A stretch of DNA of 34,937 nucleotides from Lysobacterales bacterium (GTDB lineage Bacteria > Pseudomonadota > Gammaproteobacteria > Xanthomonadales > SZUA-36). Shown piece by piece: positions 7,805 to 15,731 of this stretch (within the stretch, counting starts at the first letter, position 1; each line of letters begins with the position of its first letter). The stretch is from assembly GCA_011773845.1 (NCBI GenBank), contig WVWV01000125.1, forward strand, positions 33,425-68,361. Reading direction: 5' to 3'. The notes beneath the pieces were generated by a model, which saw only the letters and a program-made list of their open reading frames with translations, searched no databases and was not told where the DNA came from. The position numbers were made by a program, and so were the translations under genes.

Positions 7805-9271
7805 ATGATCAGCACGAGCCGCACAATCACCGCCGCCGCAATCCTCCTCGCACTCGTCTGCGCGGCGCTTCCCGACCTGGCGTGGGCCGCCGCCCCGCCG
7901 GTACCCGACCTGACCGGCCACTGGGCTGCCCTCACGGCGCTGGCGGTGTTCGTACTCGCCTATGTTCTCGTCATCGGCGAGGAGACGATCCACCTGCGCA
8001 AATCCAAACCGGTCATCGTTGCCGCGGGCGTCATCTGGGTGCTGGTGGCGCTGACCTACGCTTCGCTGGGCGACACCGAGACGGCGGAACAGGCGCTGGA
8101 GCATGACCTGCTCGAGTTCGTCGAGCTGTTCCTGTTCCTGCTGGCCGCCATGACCTACATCAACACCATGGAAGAGCGTGGCGTGTTCGACGTGCTGAGG
8201 GCATGGCTGGTCACGCGGAATTTCTCGCTGCGGCAGATTTTCTGGATCACCGGCGCCATCTCGTTCGTGCTTTCGCCGATCGCGGACAACCTCACCACGG
8301 CCTTGCTGATGGCGACCGTGGTGGTCGCGGTTGGCGGCCGCAACCTGCGGTTTGTCGGCATCGCCTGCGTCAACATCGTGGTGGCCGCCAACGCGGGCGG
8401 GGCTTTCAGCCCGTTCGGTGACATCACCACCCTGATGGTATGGCAGGCGGAGCGCGTGGAGTTCCAGGAGTTCTTCGTGCTGTTCGTGCCCTCCCTGGTC
8501 AACTGGCTGGTGACCGCGGCGATCCTCAACTTCGCGGTTGGCAGCGAGGATCCCGAGGCAGTGAGCGACGAGGCGCGGCTGCAGTATGGAGCGCTGGTGG
8601 TGATTGTCCTGTTCCTGCTGACCATCGCCATGGCGGTGCTGTCCCACAACCTGCTGCACCTGCCGCCGGTAATCGGCATGATGACGGGGCTCGGCTTGCT
8701 GAAGCTGTTCGGCTACTACCTGCAGCGTCGCGATCAACGGGCTCTCGAGGCCACCCGGGTGATCGACGGGTCCGCGCTCGGCATTGCGGCCAGCCACTCC
8801 GGGAGCGCGGAGTCGAATGCCAAGTTCTACAACATCTACAACAACCTCAAACGGGCCGAGTGGGACACGCTGATGTTCTTCTACGGCGTGATCCTGTGCG
8901 TGGGAGGGCTTGGCGCGTTCGGCTACCTGGCGGTCGGTTCCCAATTCATGTATGCCGACCTCGGGCCCACCGTGGCCAATATCATCGTGGGGTTCGCCTC
9001 GGCCATCGTGGACAACATCCCGGTGATGTTCGCGGTGCTGGAAATGGATCCGGACATGGGACATGGCCAGTGGCTGCTGGTCACCCTCACCGCCGGCGTG
9101 GGGGGGTCAATGCTCTCGATCGGGTCCGCGGCGGGCGTGGCCGTGATGGGGCAGGCGCGCGGCATCTATACCTTTTTCTCGCACCTGAAATGGTCGTGGG
9201 CCATCGCGCTCGGCTATTTCGCCAGCATCTGGACGCACTTTCTGGTCAACGCCGAGACCTTCGCGCGTTAG
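7805..9271 (+). CDS. nhaD: NhaD-type Na+/H+ antiporter
   Basis: A 488-residue polytopic membrane protein of the ArsB/NhaD superfamily that exchanges cytoplasmic Na+ (or Li+) for protons. An N-terminal signal-like segment (about 1-27) and 11-13 hydrophobic segments are visible. NhaD-like blocks include FLFLLAAMTYINTMEERGVF near 115, SPIADNLTTALLMATVVVAVGG near 160-180 (written here in two parts), AANAGGAFSPFGDITTLM near 200, and DNIPVMFAVLEMDPDM near 405. GGAG four bases before ATG 7805 supports the start. It lies 49 bases after gcdH and may be co-transcribed. Its presence fits a marine or saline lifestyle and a Na+ cycle shared with TRAP and Rnf (inference). Confidence 0.92.
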   Translation: MISTSRTITAAAILLALVCAALPDLAWAAAPPVPDLTGHWAALTALAVFVLAYVLVIGEETIHLRKSKPVIVAAGVIWVLVALTYASLGDTETAEQALEHDLLEFVELFLFLLAAMTYINTMEERGVFDVLRAWLVTRNFSLRQIFWITGAISFVLSPIADNLTTALLMATVVVAVGGRNLRFVGIACVNIVVAANAGGAFSPFGDITTLMVWQAERVEFQEFFVLFVPSLVNWLVTAAILNFAVGSEDPEAVSDEARLQYGALVVIVLFLLTIAMAVLSHNLLHLPPVIGMMTGLGLLKLFGYYLQRRDQRALEATRVIDGSALGIAASHSGSAESNAKFYNIYNNLKRAEWDTLMFFYGVILCVGGLGAFGYLAVGSQFMYADLGPTVANIIVGFASAIVDNIPVMFAVLEMDPDMGHGQWLLVTLTAGVGGSMLSIGSAAGVAVMGQARGIYTFFSHLKWSWAIALGYFASIWTHFLVNAETFAR

Positions 9272-9275
9272 CGCG

Positions 9276-9298
9276 ACGGACCGGCGATTTCAGTCCGT
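9276..9298. terminator. Hairpin between convergent nhaD and kinase-like gene
   Basis: ACGGAC (9276-9281) pairs with GTCCGT (9293-9298) around an 11-base loop that contains the stop region of the leftward gene. No U-tract. A weak candidate for a two-way terminator. Confidence 0.25.
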
Positions 9299-9931
9299 TC
9301 CGGTCAGCGCCCGCCACTGCTCGAGGCAGCGCAGGTCCCGGTGCGACTTTTTACGCAGGCCGGTGCGATAGGCGAGGGCCAGGAAGGGATTGGGCGGATG
9401 CTCGTGCTGGGGCATCAGGTTGAAATCATGCAGCACCGGCAACCATTGGCCGCCCACCTGTCGCGCCAGCACATTCTTGTAATAGAGGTCGAGGTCGTGA
9501 AGCCCGGCCTTGGCGGCCAGTCGCACGATCTGCTCGCCGGCCCGCAACACCGAGACCGGTAATCCCTTGTGCTGTTTCGCCAGCTCCGGCAGCGGAACGC
9601 CGTCGATGAATTCCTGCATGAAGCACAGTGAGTGCTGGCCATCGTGGCCGATGACGCGTATGGGTCGCGCGGTGAATGACACCAGTTCGGGTATTTTCCT
9701 GAGCGCCCGGTTGCGCGACATCTCGAAGACCGCGATGTTCACGTTGTACTTCTTGCGATAACGCGCAATGAATTGGGGGCGGTACACCTTGAGTGCGACC
9801 ACCTCGCCACCCTGGCGGGCCTTGAAGGTAATCGAGCGCCGCCCGCTGCCGATCACCTCCAGCACCTCGAGGCCGGCCGGCAGGCGAAGCCCACCGACTT
9901 CCTGCGCGGCTTGTTCGATGGTTGGCGGCAT
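9290..9931 (-). CDS. Small protein-kinase-fold protein (LPS/Kdo kinase-like)
   Basis: A 213-residue protein with a compact kinase fold. A glycine-rich loop (GSGRRSITFKA, residues 28-38) is followed by the nucleotide-binding lysine (VALKVY, Lys48), a catalytic-loop motif HDLDLYYKN (residues 145-153; Asp148 as base, Asn153), and a DFG equivalent HDFNLM (Asp169). This pattern is that of lipopolysaccharide-core and YrbL-type kinases rather than of full Ser/Thr kinases, and the C-lobe is short. Substrate unknown; phosphorylation of an LPS sugar is a reasonable guess only. The ATG at 9931 is chosen because upstream in-frame sequence is not protein-like. A strong hairpin separates it from the upstream leftward gene. 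Confidence 0.65.
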   Translation of the reverse strand: MPPTIEQAAQEVGGLRLPAGLEVLEVIGSGRRSITFKARQGGEVVALKVYRPQFIARYRKKYNVNIAVFEMSRNRALRKIPELVSFTARPIRVIGHDGQHSLCFMQEFIDGVPLPELAKQHKGLPVSVLRAGEQIVRLAAKAGLHDLDLYYKNVLARQVGGQWLPVLHDFNLMPQHEHPPNPFLALAYRTGLRKKSHRDLRCLEQWRALTGTD

Positions 9932-10022
9932 GGCTATCGCCCCCGCTTCCTGGGTGTCATTGCAGCAAGCATAAAAGAGCCCGGACTTCCGGGCCAGCGC
10001 TGCCCGCGAGTGCAGGGCCGTG

Positions 10023-10061
10023 TTTGCGATCGGGACGGCGCACGGCCGCCCCGATCGCAAA
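10023..10061. terminator. Strong palindromic hairpin downstream of a secreted-protein gene
   Basis: Perfect 12-base arms TTTGCGATCGGG (10023-10034) and CCCGATCGCAAA (10050-10061) are extended by one mismatch and four more pairs (CGGC/GCCG) around a five-base loop. It lies 15 bases past the stop of the leftward secreted-protein gene and 92 bases before the start of the kinase-like gene. Likely a terminator or mRNA-stabilising structure for the first gene. No U-run follows on either strand, so the mechanism is not certain. Confidence 0.55.
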
Positions 10062-10075
10062 GCGGGTCACCTGGA

Positions 10076-10600
10076 CTATTCGCCCACCTTGACCATGATA
10101 TGTGCGTAAGGCGTGCCGGCCCACATGACGTAGACCGGGTCATTCGGGTCGGTCGACAGGCCTTCCAGCATGGCGTTGTCCGGCACCAGGATCATCAGGT
10201 GCGGCCCCTCCTTGACATGGTCCTCGGCATGGACGGGGTCCGGGTGGTAGGGGTCGGAATTACTGACGCCCGCGGCGTTGCCCTCGCCGGCCAGCATGTA
10301 GGACACGGCGATCTGGCTGGCGCTGAAATCCTCCCGGGCCATGAAAGCCTGGATCAGGGCATCCCAGTCCGCGGGGTTGCACATGGCGCCCATGCCGGGG
10401 GTTTCCGGGTAACAGGTATAGCCATTGCTGCCTTCCTTCAGTACCTCGCCATCGGCGCTCTTGAAGGTGGCGTTGTCGGTGATGAATGCGGGCGCGGCCC
10501 GCGCCGCGTCGGCCATGACGTCCTCATGGCCTTCGGCCAGGCAGTTGGCGGCCAGCGCCAGGGTCGCGCCACAGAGTAACACGCGTCGTAGTGCAGTCAT
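10076..10600 (-). CDS. Secreted protein of unknown function
   Basis: A 174-residue protein not recognised. It starts with a signal peptide (MTALRRVLLCGATLALAANCLAEG; likely cleavage near residue 22). The mature part is acidic, with a Cys pair region (YTCYPETPGMGAMCNP, near residues 63-77) that could form a disulfide. Its C-terminal half contains AVSYMLAGEGNAAGVSN, a His/Asp-rich stretch (DPYHPDPVHAEDHVKEGPH) and ends VMWAGTPYAHIMVKVGE. The His-rich stretch could bind metal (speculative). The start is firm: AAGGAG lies nine bases before the ATG at 10600. A stand-alone gene, divergent from the sulfotransferase-like gene and followed by a strong hairpin. Confidence 0.75.
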   Translation of the reverse strand: MTALRRVLLCGATLALAANCLAEGHEDVMADAARAAPAFITDNATFKSADGEVLKEGSNGYTCYPETPGMGAMCNPADWDALIQAFMAREDFSASQIAVSYMLAGEGNAAGVSNSDPYHPDPVHAEDHVKEGPHLMILVPDNAMLEGLSTDPNDPVYVMWAGTPYAHIMVKVGE

Positions 10601-10837
10601 GCAAGTCTCCTTTCGGGGTGATTTCCCGCCGAGCATAGCCGAGCGCTGGTCAAGTTGCGAGGGGGCTGCGCGAGCGCCGGTATTGTCCGCCGTTCCCCGC
10701 CTGGAGGAACGTTCGATGCCGCTGGTTCGGAGAAACGGTCGCGGCGGCTCAAGATCAGAACGGAATCCGGGGAGCGTTGTGTTACAGTTCCCGCGAGCAA
10801 TGCCACCGGGGTCCCAGCCTGACCGGCTGACGCCATC

Positions 10838-11467
10838 GTGAATGTCTTCGTTTTGAGCACTGGCCGCTGCGGGTCGACCACGTTCGAGCGCGCGTGCAGC
10901 CACATCACGAATTACACCGCCGGCCACGAGTCCCGGGCCGGCGCGCTCGGCGCGGAACGCTTCCGGTACCCGGAGCGGCACATCGAGTCCGACAACCGCC
11001 TGTCCTGGGTGCTCGGCAGGCTCGACCGCGCATACGGCGACCGGGCCTTCTACGTGCACCTGACGCGCGAGGAGGGGCTGGTTGCTCGCAGCTGGGCGCG
11101 GCGCGCACACGCCGGCATCATGAGTGCTTACCGTCATGCCATCCTGTGGCACTGTCCGCCGCAGGCCCAGGCGATGGACGTGGCGCGGGATTACGTGGAC
11201 ACCGTTGGCGAGAACATTCGCCTGTTTCTGCGCGACAAGCGCAACCGGATGGATTTTCGCCTCGAGTACGCCCGCGAGGACTTCACCGAGTTCTGGCGGC
11301 GGATCGGCGCGGAGGGCGATCTGCAGGCGGCCCTGGCGGAATTCGACGTGACCCACAATGCCGGCTGGGATCGGCGTCCGGCGGCGCCGCCCGGGTTGGC
11401 GCGGCGCCTGGGTGGCAAGCTGTATCGTCTCGCGCGTAAACTGCCGGTGTTCATCCGCAACGCCTGA
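10838..11467 (+). CDS. Sulfotransferase-like P-loop protein
   Basis: A 209-residue protein whose N-terminus LSTGRCGSTTF (residues 6-16) matches the 5'-phosphosulfate-binding loop of PAPS-dependent sulfotransferases. The later block SDNRLSWVLGRL, followed by a strand and LTREEGLVARSW (near residues 60-85), fits the 3'-phosphate-binding region. It would transfer a sulfuryl group from PAPS to an unknown acceptor in the cytoplasm. It is short compared with most sulfotransferases (250-350). The GTG start at 10838 is chosen because the P-loop must lie near the N-terminus; no ATG precedes it in a useful position. Sixteen bases before the lytic transglycosylase gene, so likely co-transcribed. Confidence 0.65.
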   Translation: MNVFVLSTGRCGSTTFERACSHITNYTAGHESRAGALGAERFRYPERHIESDNRLSWVLGRLDRAYGDRAFYVHLTREEGLVARSWARRAHAGIMSAYRHAILWHCPPQAQAMDVARDYVDTVGENIRLFLRDKRNRMDFRLEYAREDFTEFWRRIGAEGDLQAALAEFDVTHNAGWDRRPAAPPGLARRLGGKLYRLARKLPVFIRNA

Positions 11468-11483
11468 GGCACAGACAGGACCC

Positions 11484-13100
11484 ATGTCGAGCAGCTTCCC
11501 CAGAACCACCCCGCTGTTGTCCATCCTGCCCGCCCTGTGGCTGGCCGTCGCTTGCGGCGAGGGCGCCGGGGAGCCCCCGGCGATCGGCTCCGGCGAAACC
11601 GCCACGGAGTCGTCTGGGGCGATCACGCCAGAGGGTTTGCCGGTCGACCTGGAGGCGGTGGAAGCGTCGGCAGGCCATCCGGCAGAGCTGATGCCGGATG
11701 GTGCGGACCCGGGCCTTACGGAGGGCCGTGAGCGCGTGAACACGCCGTGGACGGGCGATTTCGACGGCATGGTGGAGCGCCGCTTCCTGCGCGTGCTGAC
11801 CGTCTATCGACCCGGTGGCTATTATCTCGATGCCGGCCAGGAGCGGGGCGTGACATACGAACTCGCCCGGCAGTTCGAGGAATTCATCAATCAGCGTCTC
11901 AACCGCGGGCACCTGCGCGTGCACGTGGTGCTGTTGCCGCTGCCGCGGGACCAGCTGCTGCCGGCGCTCATCGAGGGCTACGGCGACCTGATCTCCGCGG
12001 GCCTGCGCATCACGCCGGAGCTGGAAGCCCGTGTCGATTTCGGCATGCCCCTCAACAACCGGCCGATCAGCGAGGTGCTGGTGACGGGACCGTCGGCGCC
12101 CGAGATTACGCGCCTCGAGGACCTGGCAGGCGTGAAGGTGCAGGTGCGGGCGAGCAGCAGTTATCGGCGCAGCCTCGAGCGCCTCAACCAGCGGCTGGCG
12201 GAGGCGGGGCGGGCGCAGGTCCGGATAGCGCATGCGCCGGAGGTCCTGGAGGACATCGACCTGATGGAAATGGTCGATGCCGGACTGTTTCCGGCCACCT
12301 TTGCCCTGGACTGGGAGGCGCGCTTCTGGGCGGGCCAGTTCACCGGGCTCACGGTGAGGGAGGAAGTGGCCCTGCAGGAAGGCCTGGACATCGCATGGGC
12401 GATGCGCGAGGACAGCCCGCTGTTGCTGGCCGAGGTCAATGCGTTCACCCGCGAGCACCGCCAGGGAACCCTGATCGGCAACGTCATCCTCAACCGCTAC
12501 CTCAAGAGCGACCAGTGGCTGAAATCGGCGGTGCAGGGAGCGGATTACGAGCGCTACCAGTCATTGCGCGACCTTTTTCTGCAGTACGGCGGGCAGTATG
12601 AAATGGATCATCTGTTGCTGCTGGCGCAGGGTTACCAGGAATCCCGCCTGGACCAGGACAAGCGCAGTCCCGCCGGGGCGGTGGGGGTCATGCAGTTGCT
12701 GCCCAGCACGGCCTCGGACCGCAACGTCGGCATCCCCGACATCCACCAACTGGAGCCCAATATCCACGCGGGGGTCAAGTACATGAGTTTCCTGCGGGCG
12801 CGTTATTTCAACGACCCCGACATGAGCGAGCTGAACAAGACACTGTTTGCGCTGGCGGCATACAATGCGGGCCCTGCCCGCGTCGCACGCCTGCGGGTGG
12901 AAGCGGCCGAACGGGGCCTGGACCCGGACCGCTGGTTCAATCAGGTCGAGGTGGTGGCCGCGCAACGGATCGGGCGCGAGACGGTGCAGTACGTCAGCAG
13001 TATCTTCAAATACTTCGTGGCTTACCGGGAACTGGAGAGCCGCATGTCGGACCAGGCGGAGATCAAGGGCCGGGCGTCGGACGGCACGGCGGGGGGGTGA
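11484..13100 (+). CDS. mltF: MltF-type membrane-bound lytic murein transglycosylase
   Basis: A 538-residue two-domain envelope protein. After an N-terminal export signal (probable lipoprotein, Cys24 in AVACGEG, lipobox imperfect) comes a Gly/Ala/Glu-rich linker to about residue 85. A type-3 solute-binding-like domain follows (about 95-320, LRVLTVYRPGGYYLDAG, ending with MREDSPLLLAEVNAF), then an SLT lysozyme-like domain (about 360-490) with catalytic Glu386 in GYQESRLDQ, followed by GAVGVMQLLPSTA and the AAYNAGPARV motif. Such proteins cleave peptidoglycan with 1,6-anhydro product formation at the outer membrane. Start at ATG 11484 (AGGA upstream); a longer frame reading into the previous gene is rejected. 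Confidence 0.9.
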   Translation: MSSSFPRTTPLLSILPALWLAVACGEGAGEPPAIGSGETATESSGAITPEGLPVDLEAVEASAGHPAELMPDGADPGLTEGRERVNTPWTGDFDGMVERRFLRVLTVYRPGGYYLDAGQERGVTYELARQFEEFINQRLNRGHLRVHVVLLPLPRDQLLPALIEGYGDLISAGLRITPELEARVDFGMPLNNRPISEVLVTGPSAPEITRLEDLAGVKVQVRASSSYRRSLERLNQRLAEAGRAQVRIAHAPEVLEDIDLMEMVDAGLFPATFALDWEARFWAGQFTGLTVREEVALQEGLDIAWAMREDSPLLLAEVNAFTREHRQGTLIGNVILNRYLKSDQWLKSAVQGADYERYQSLRDLFLQYGGQYEMDHLLLLAQGYQESRLDQDKRSPAGAVGVMQLLPSTASDRNVGIPDIHQLEPNIHAGVKYMSFLRARYFNDPDMSELNKTLFALAAYNAGPARVARLRVEAAERGLDPDRWFNQVEVVAAQRIGRETVQYVSSIFKYFVAYRELESRMSDQAEIKGRASDGTAGG

Positions 13101-13124
13101 TCGCGCTGCGGCCTGTCGCGGCAG

Positions 13125-13439
13125 CTATTCTTCCGGGGCCAGCGTCACTTGCAGGCCGTCGTGTTCGGGCTCCAGGGTCAGCTGGCAGCTGAGCCGCGAG
13201 TTGGGCGCCCGGTGGTCCAGGAAATCCAGCAGGTCCTGTTCGTCATAGTCCGCCTCGGGAAAGCGGTCGAACCAATCCTGCTCGAGGAACACATGGCAGG
13301 TGGCACAGGAACACATGCCGCCGCAGATGGCCGCCACGCCCCAGTCGTATTCCCGCAGCACCTCCATCAGTCGGTCGCCGGCGTTCGCCTGCACTTCATG
13401 ACGGGCCCCGCCGAGGTCCGTTACGCCGATCCGTATCAA
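13125..13439 (-). CDS. [2Fe-2S] ferredoxin (adrenodoxin/putidaredoxin type)
   Basis: A 104-residue soluble ferredoxin with the vertebrate/putidaredoxin-type cluster motif C39-x5-C45-x2-C48 and a fourth cysteine in RLSCQL near residue 86. An extra cysteine (Cys43) lies inside the loop. It passes single electrons from a flavoprotein reductase to an oxygenase or P450-type partner, or serves in Fe-S assembly. It starts with TTG overlapping the reductase stop (TTGA), with GGAG at ideal distance, so start and coupling to the reductase gene are well supported. No partner oxygenase is within the window. Confidence 0.88.
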   Translation of the reverse strand: MIRIGVTDLGGARHEVQANAGDRLMEVLREYDWGVAAICGGMCSCATCHVFLEQDWFDRFPEADYDEQDLLDFLDHRAPNSRLSCQLTLEPEHDGLQVTLAPEE

Positions 13440-14650
13440 AGCAACTCCTTCAGCCTGGCGCCCGGCCGGTCGAGGCGGTCCAGGGCAAGCGGTTTAGCGA
13501 GGCCGATCAACCTGCGGCCCGCCATGTAGTCCTGGGGGCTGTTGATGCATTGCACGGCATGCAGACGCTCGCCTCCCACGCTGAGCAGGCAGAGGGAGTC
13601 CGGTTGCCCGGTGTCCAGGCTCACCAGCTCATCGTCCGGCCGCGGCAGGCCCGCCATCTGGAAGCGGTAATGATACTGCTCCGACCAGAACCAGGGAACC
13701 TCGGTGTACGGCTGCGGCCGCCCGGCGATGCTGGCGGCGGCCGCCTTGCCCTGCGAGACGGCATTCTGAACCGATTCCAGCACCTGCCGGCCCGGCAGCA
13801 GTGGGTGCAGAGTCTCCGCGACGTCGCCGGCGGCATAAATGCCGTCAATGCTGGTGCGGCCATGCGTGTCGACGTGAACGCCGCGGCCGCATTCGATGCC
13901 GCTGCCCTCCAGCCATTCCAGGTCCGGGCGAACACCGACGGCCACCAGCAGCAGGTCCGTTGCAATGCGGCGGCCGTCGTCGAGGCTGACGGATTCGACC
14001 CGGCGGTCGCCGTGGGCTGCGCTCAGGCACTCCTGCAGGTGGAATGCAACCCCGCGTTGTTCGTGGCGGGCCTGAAGGAAGTTGCTGACCGGCTCGAGCA
14101 CGGAGCGTTGCATGACGCGCGGCTGGGACTCGATGATATTGACCCGGCACTGTCGCGAGCGGGCCGAGGCGGCCACCTCCATGCCGATGAAGCCGCCCCC
14201 GACGATGGTCAGCGCGGCGCCGGGTTGCAGCTGTGCCGCCAGGGCTTGCGCCTCATCCAGCGTTCGCAGGTAACACACGCCTTCGAGTTCGGCGCCCGGG
14301 AAGCGCAGGCGGTTCGGCCGGGCTCCGGTGCAGATGACCAGCGCGTCGTAATCCAGGGTGGTGCCGTCATCGAGCAGCACGTGGCGATGGGCCGGGTTCA
14401 GTTGCGTGGCCATGCGGTCCCGCAGCAGCCGCAGATCGTGCTCGGCATAGAATTCGGCGTGCCTGAGCAGGCACCGCGCGGGCTCCCATTCGCCGGTCAG
14501 GATTTGCTTGGACAGGGGTGGGCGCTGGTAAGGCAGGTGGGGTTCCCGGCCAACCAGCGTGATGGCACCGGCACATTCCAGCTGGCGCAATGATACCGCG
14601 GTTTGCAGTCCGGCCTGACCGCTGCCGATGATGACGACGTTCTCGCCCAT
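13436..14650 (-). CDS. NAD(P)H-ferredoxin reductase (putidaredoxin-reductase type)
   Basis: A 404-residue FAD-dependent reductase. The N-terminal FAD-binding site VVIIGSGQAGLQTA (residues 4-17) is followed by YQRPPLSKQ near 43, a second dinucleotide fold LTIVGGGFIGMEVA near 147-160 for NAD(P)H, and the FAD-binding IYAAGDVAE near 270. A C-terminal domain with WFWSEQYHYRFQMAG (near 320) is characteristic of ferredoxin reductases serving [2Fe-2S] ferredoxins of oxygenase systems. It forms a coupled pair with the following ferredoxin gene (4-base overlap). The ATG at 14650 is preceded by GGCGGA and begins directly at the Rossmann fold; upstream in-frame sequence is not conserved-looking. It lies 198 bases after the ferredoxin-NADP+ reductase gene, probably a separate transcript. 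Confidence 0.9.
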   Translation of the reverse strand: MGENVVIIGSGQAGLQTAVSLRQLECAGAITLVGREPHLPYQRPPLSKQILTGEWEPARCLLRHAEFYAEHDLRLLRDRMATQLNPAHRHVLLDDGTTLDYDALVICTGARPNRLRFPGAELEGVCYLRTLDEAQALAAQLQPGAALTIVGGGFIGMEVAASARSRQCRVNIIESQPRVMQRSVLEPVSNFLQARHEQRGVAFHLQECLSAAHGDRRVESVSLDDGRRIATDLLLVAVGVRPDLEWLEGSGIECGRGVHVDTHGRTSIDGIYAAGDVAETLHPLLPGRQVLESVQNAVSQGKAAAASIAGRPQPYTEVPWFWSEQYHYRFQMAGLPRPDDELVSLDTGQPDSLCLLSVGGERLHAVQCINSPQDYMAGRRLIGLAKPLALDRLDRPGARLKELL

Positions 14651-14698
14651 GTCCGCCCGACCCGGGAAACACGCAGAAAATAGCATATTCGCCCGGCA

Positions 14699-14720
14699 AT
14701 GGGCTTGGTTCGGAGCCCAT
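14699..14720. other. Inverted repeat upstream of ferredoxin reductase gene
   Basis: Perfect 7-bp arms ATGGGCT / AGCCCAT with an 8-base spacer, 49 bases upstream of the reductase start on the leftward strand. Could be an operator or RNA hairpin. Confidence 0.3.
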
Positions 14721-14792
14721 GCCACAGCATGCAGGGCGTGTTGGGGCGCTCCGGGTGGCGGGCGGTTCGTGCGTTCCCGCTCGGATTGCAGT

Positions 14793-14811
14793 AGGGGCTT
14801 ACGGTGCCCCT
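14793..14811. terminator. Hairpin downstream of fpr
   Basis: AGGGGC / GCCCCT arms (6 bp) with a 7-base loop, 38 bases beyond the fpr stop. Position suits the end of the long rnf operon. There is no U-tract, so only a weak call. Confidence 0.3.
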
Positions 14812-14848
14812 CGGTCCCGGCCCGCCATTCCGGCGTTGCGGATTCGCC

Positions 14849-15709
14849 TCAGTACAGCAGTTCGACCCACCGGCCCTCGTTGCGCAGCGCGGCCTTCTTC
14901 TCTTCCCAGACGGCCTTGCCGTACAGATCGCCGAACAGGCGGTCGAGCTCATCGCGTATGCGTCGCTGTCCGGCGACGTAGACATAGGTGTGGTCGTCGT
15001 CCAGCATGTCCCGGATTTCCCCGATGCGGTCCTCGATGGCGTAATCCCAGGCGATCGGGTCGGCCCAGTTCGGCCGCGGGCTGAGCGCCTTGAACGCCTC
15101 GAAGGTCTCCTCGTCGTAGTAATTGCTGAAGTCGTCGCGCCGGTCGTTCATGTACAGCAGCTCGAGGCCCGTATGCGCGCCATAGAGCAGGCGGACCTTG
15201 CCCTGCCAGTCGCGGACGTCCCGGTAGATGTGCTTGACCAGCGCACGGAAGGGGGCGATGCCGGTGCCGAGGCCGATCAGCAACAGGTTGGCGGTACGGT
15301 CGTCAGGCACCTTGAAGGGCATGCCGAAGGGCCCGGTGATCGTCACCCTGTCGCCGGTTTTGCGGTCACACAGGTAATTCGAATTGACCCCCACGTATTC
15401 TTCCCCGCTGTAATCGTCGAGGTAACTGCAACGGCGCACGACGATCGTGATCTCGGGCCTGCCGTCCTGGCTGGGGGACGGCAGGTCGGCGACCGTGTAG
15501 AGCCGATGGTGGATCGGGTGCCCGAATTCCTCGGCACCTTCGACCAGCACCCCGATGCTCTGGCCGATCTCGAAATTGAAATCGTGCTCGTCCACGGCCA
15601 TCACCAGTTCGCGGACCTCGACGTCCGCCCCGTCTTCGGTGAGCGCCTCGGTGCTGAGTACCGTGGCCGTATACCGTGGTTCTGTCGGATAGTCCTGCAG
15701 ACGCATCAT
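14849..15709 (-). CDS. fpr: Ferredoxin-NADP+ reductase, plant-like type
   Basis: A 286-residue flavoprotein of the FNR family that exchanges electrons between ferredoxin and NADP(H). The FAD-binding block HHRLYTVADLP lies near residue 70, GDRVTITGPFG near 120, and the NADP-binding loop LIGLGTGIAPFRA near 145. A later strand HTYVYVAGQ precedes the C-terminal WVELLY, whose terminal Tyr would stack on FAD. The C-terminal ending and the loop before it resemble plastid-type FNRs more than the Escherichia Fpr type. AAGGAG is eight bases before ATG 15709, fixing the start. It follows the small Cys-rich gene by 22 bases and is the last gene of the rnf/nifJ operon, so it probably ties the same ferredoxin pool to NADPH. 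Confidence 0.85.
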   Translation of the reverse strand: MMRLQDYPTEPRYTATVLSTEALTEDGADVEVRELVMAVDEHDFNFEIGQSIGVLVEGAEEFGHPIHHRLYTVADLPSPSQDGRPEITIVVRRCSYLDDYSGEEYVGVNSNYLCDRKTGDRVTITGPFGMPFKVPDDRTANLLLIGLGTGIAPFRALVKHIYRDVRDWQGKVRLLYGAHTGLELLYMNDRRDDFSNYYDEETFEAFKALSPRPNWADPIAWDYAIEDRIGEIRDMLDDDHTYVYVAGQRRIRDELDRLFGDLYGKAVWEEKKAALRNEGRWVELLY

Positions 15710-15731
15710 GCTACACACTCCTTGAAGCCAT

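Noticed and set aside
10601-10837. Hidden gene or small RNA in the 237-base divergent gap before the sulfotransferase-like gene
   Set aside because: No frame with a ribosome site and protein-like composition, and no convincing promoter-hairpin pair; I see nothing definable beyond likely promoters.
14651-14848. tRNA-like gene in the gap between fpr and the ferredoxin reductase
   Set aside because: Two short hairpins exist, but no cloverleaf with T-loop and acceptor stem can be formed.
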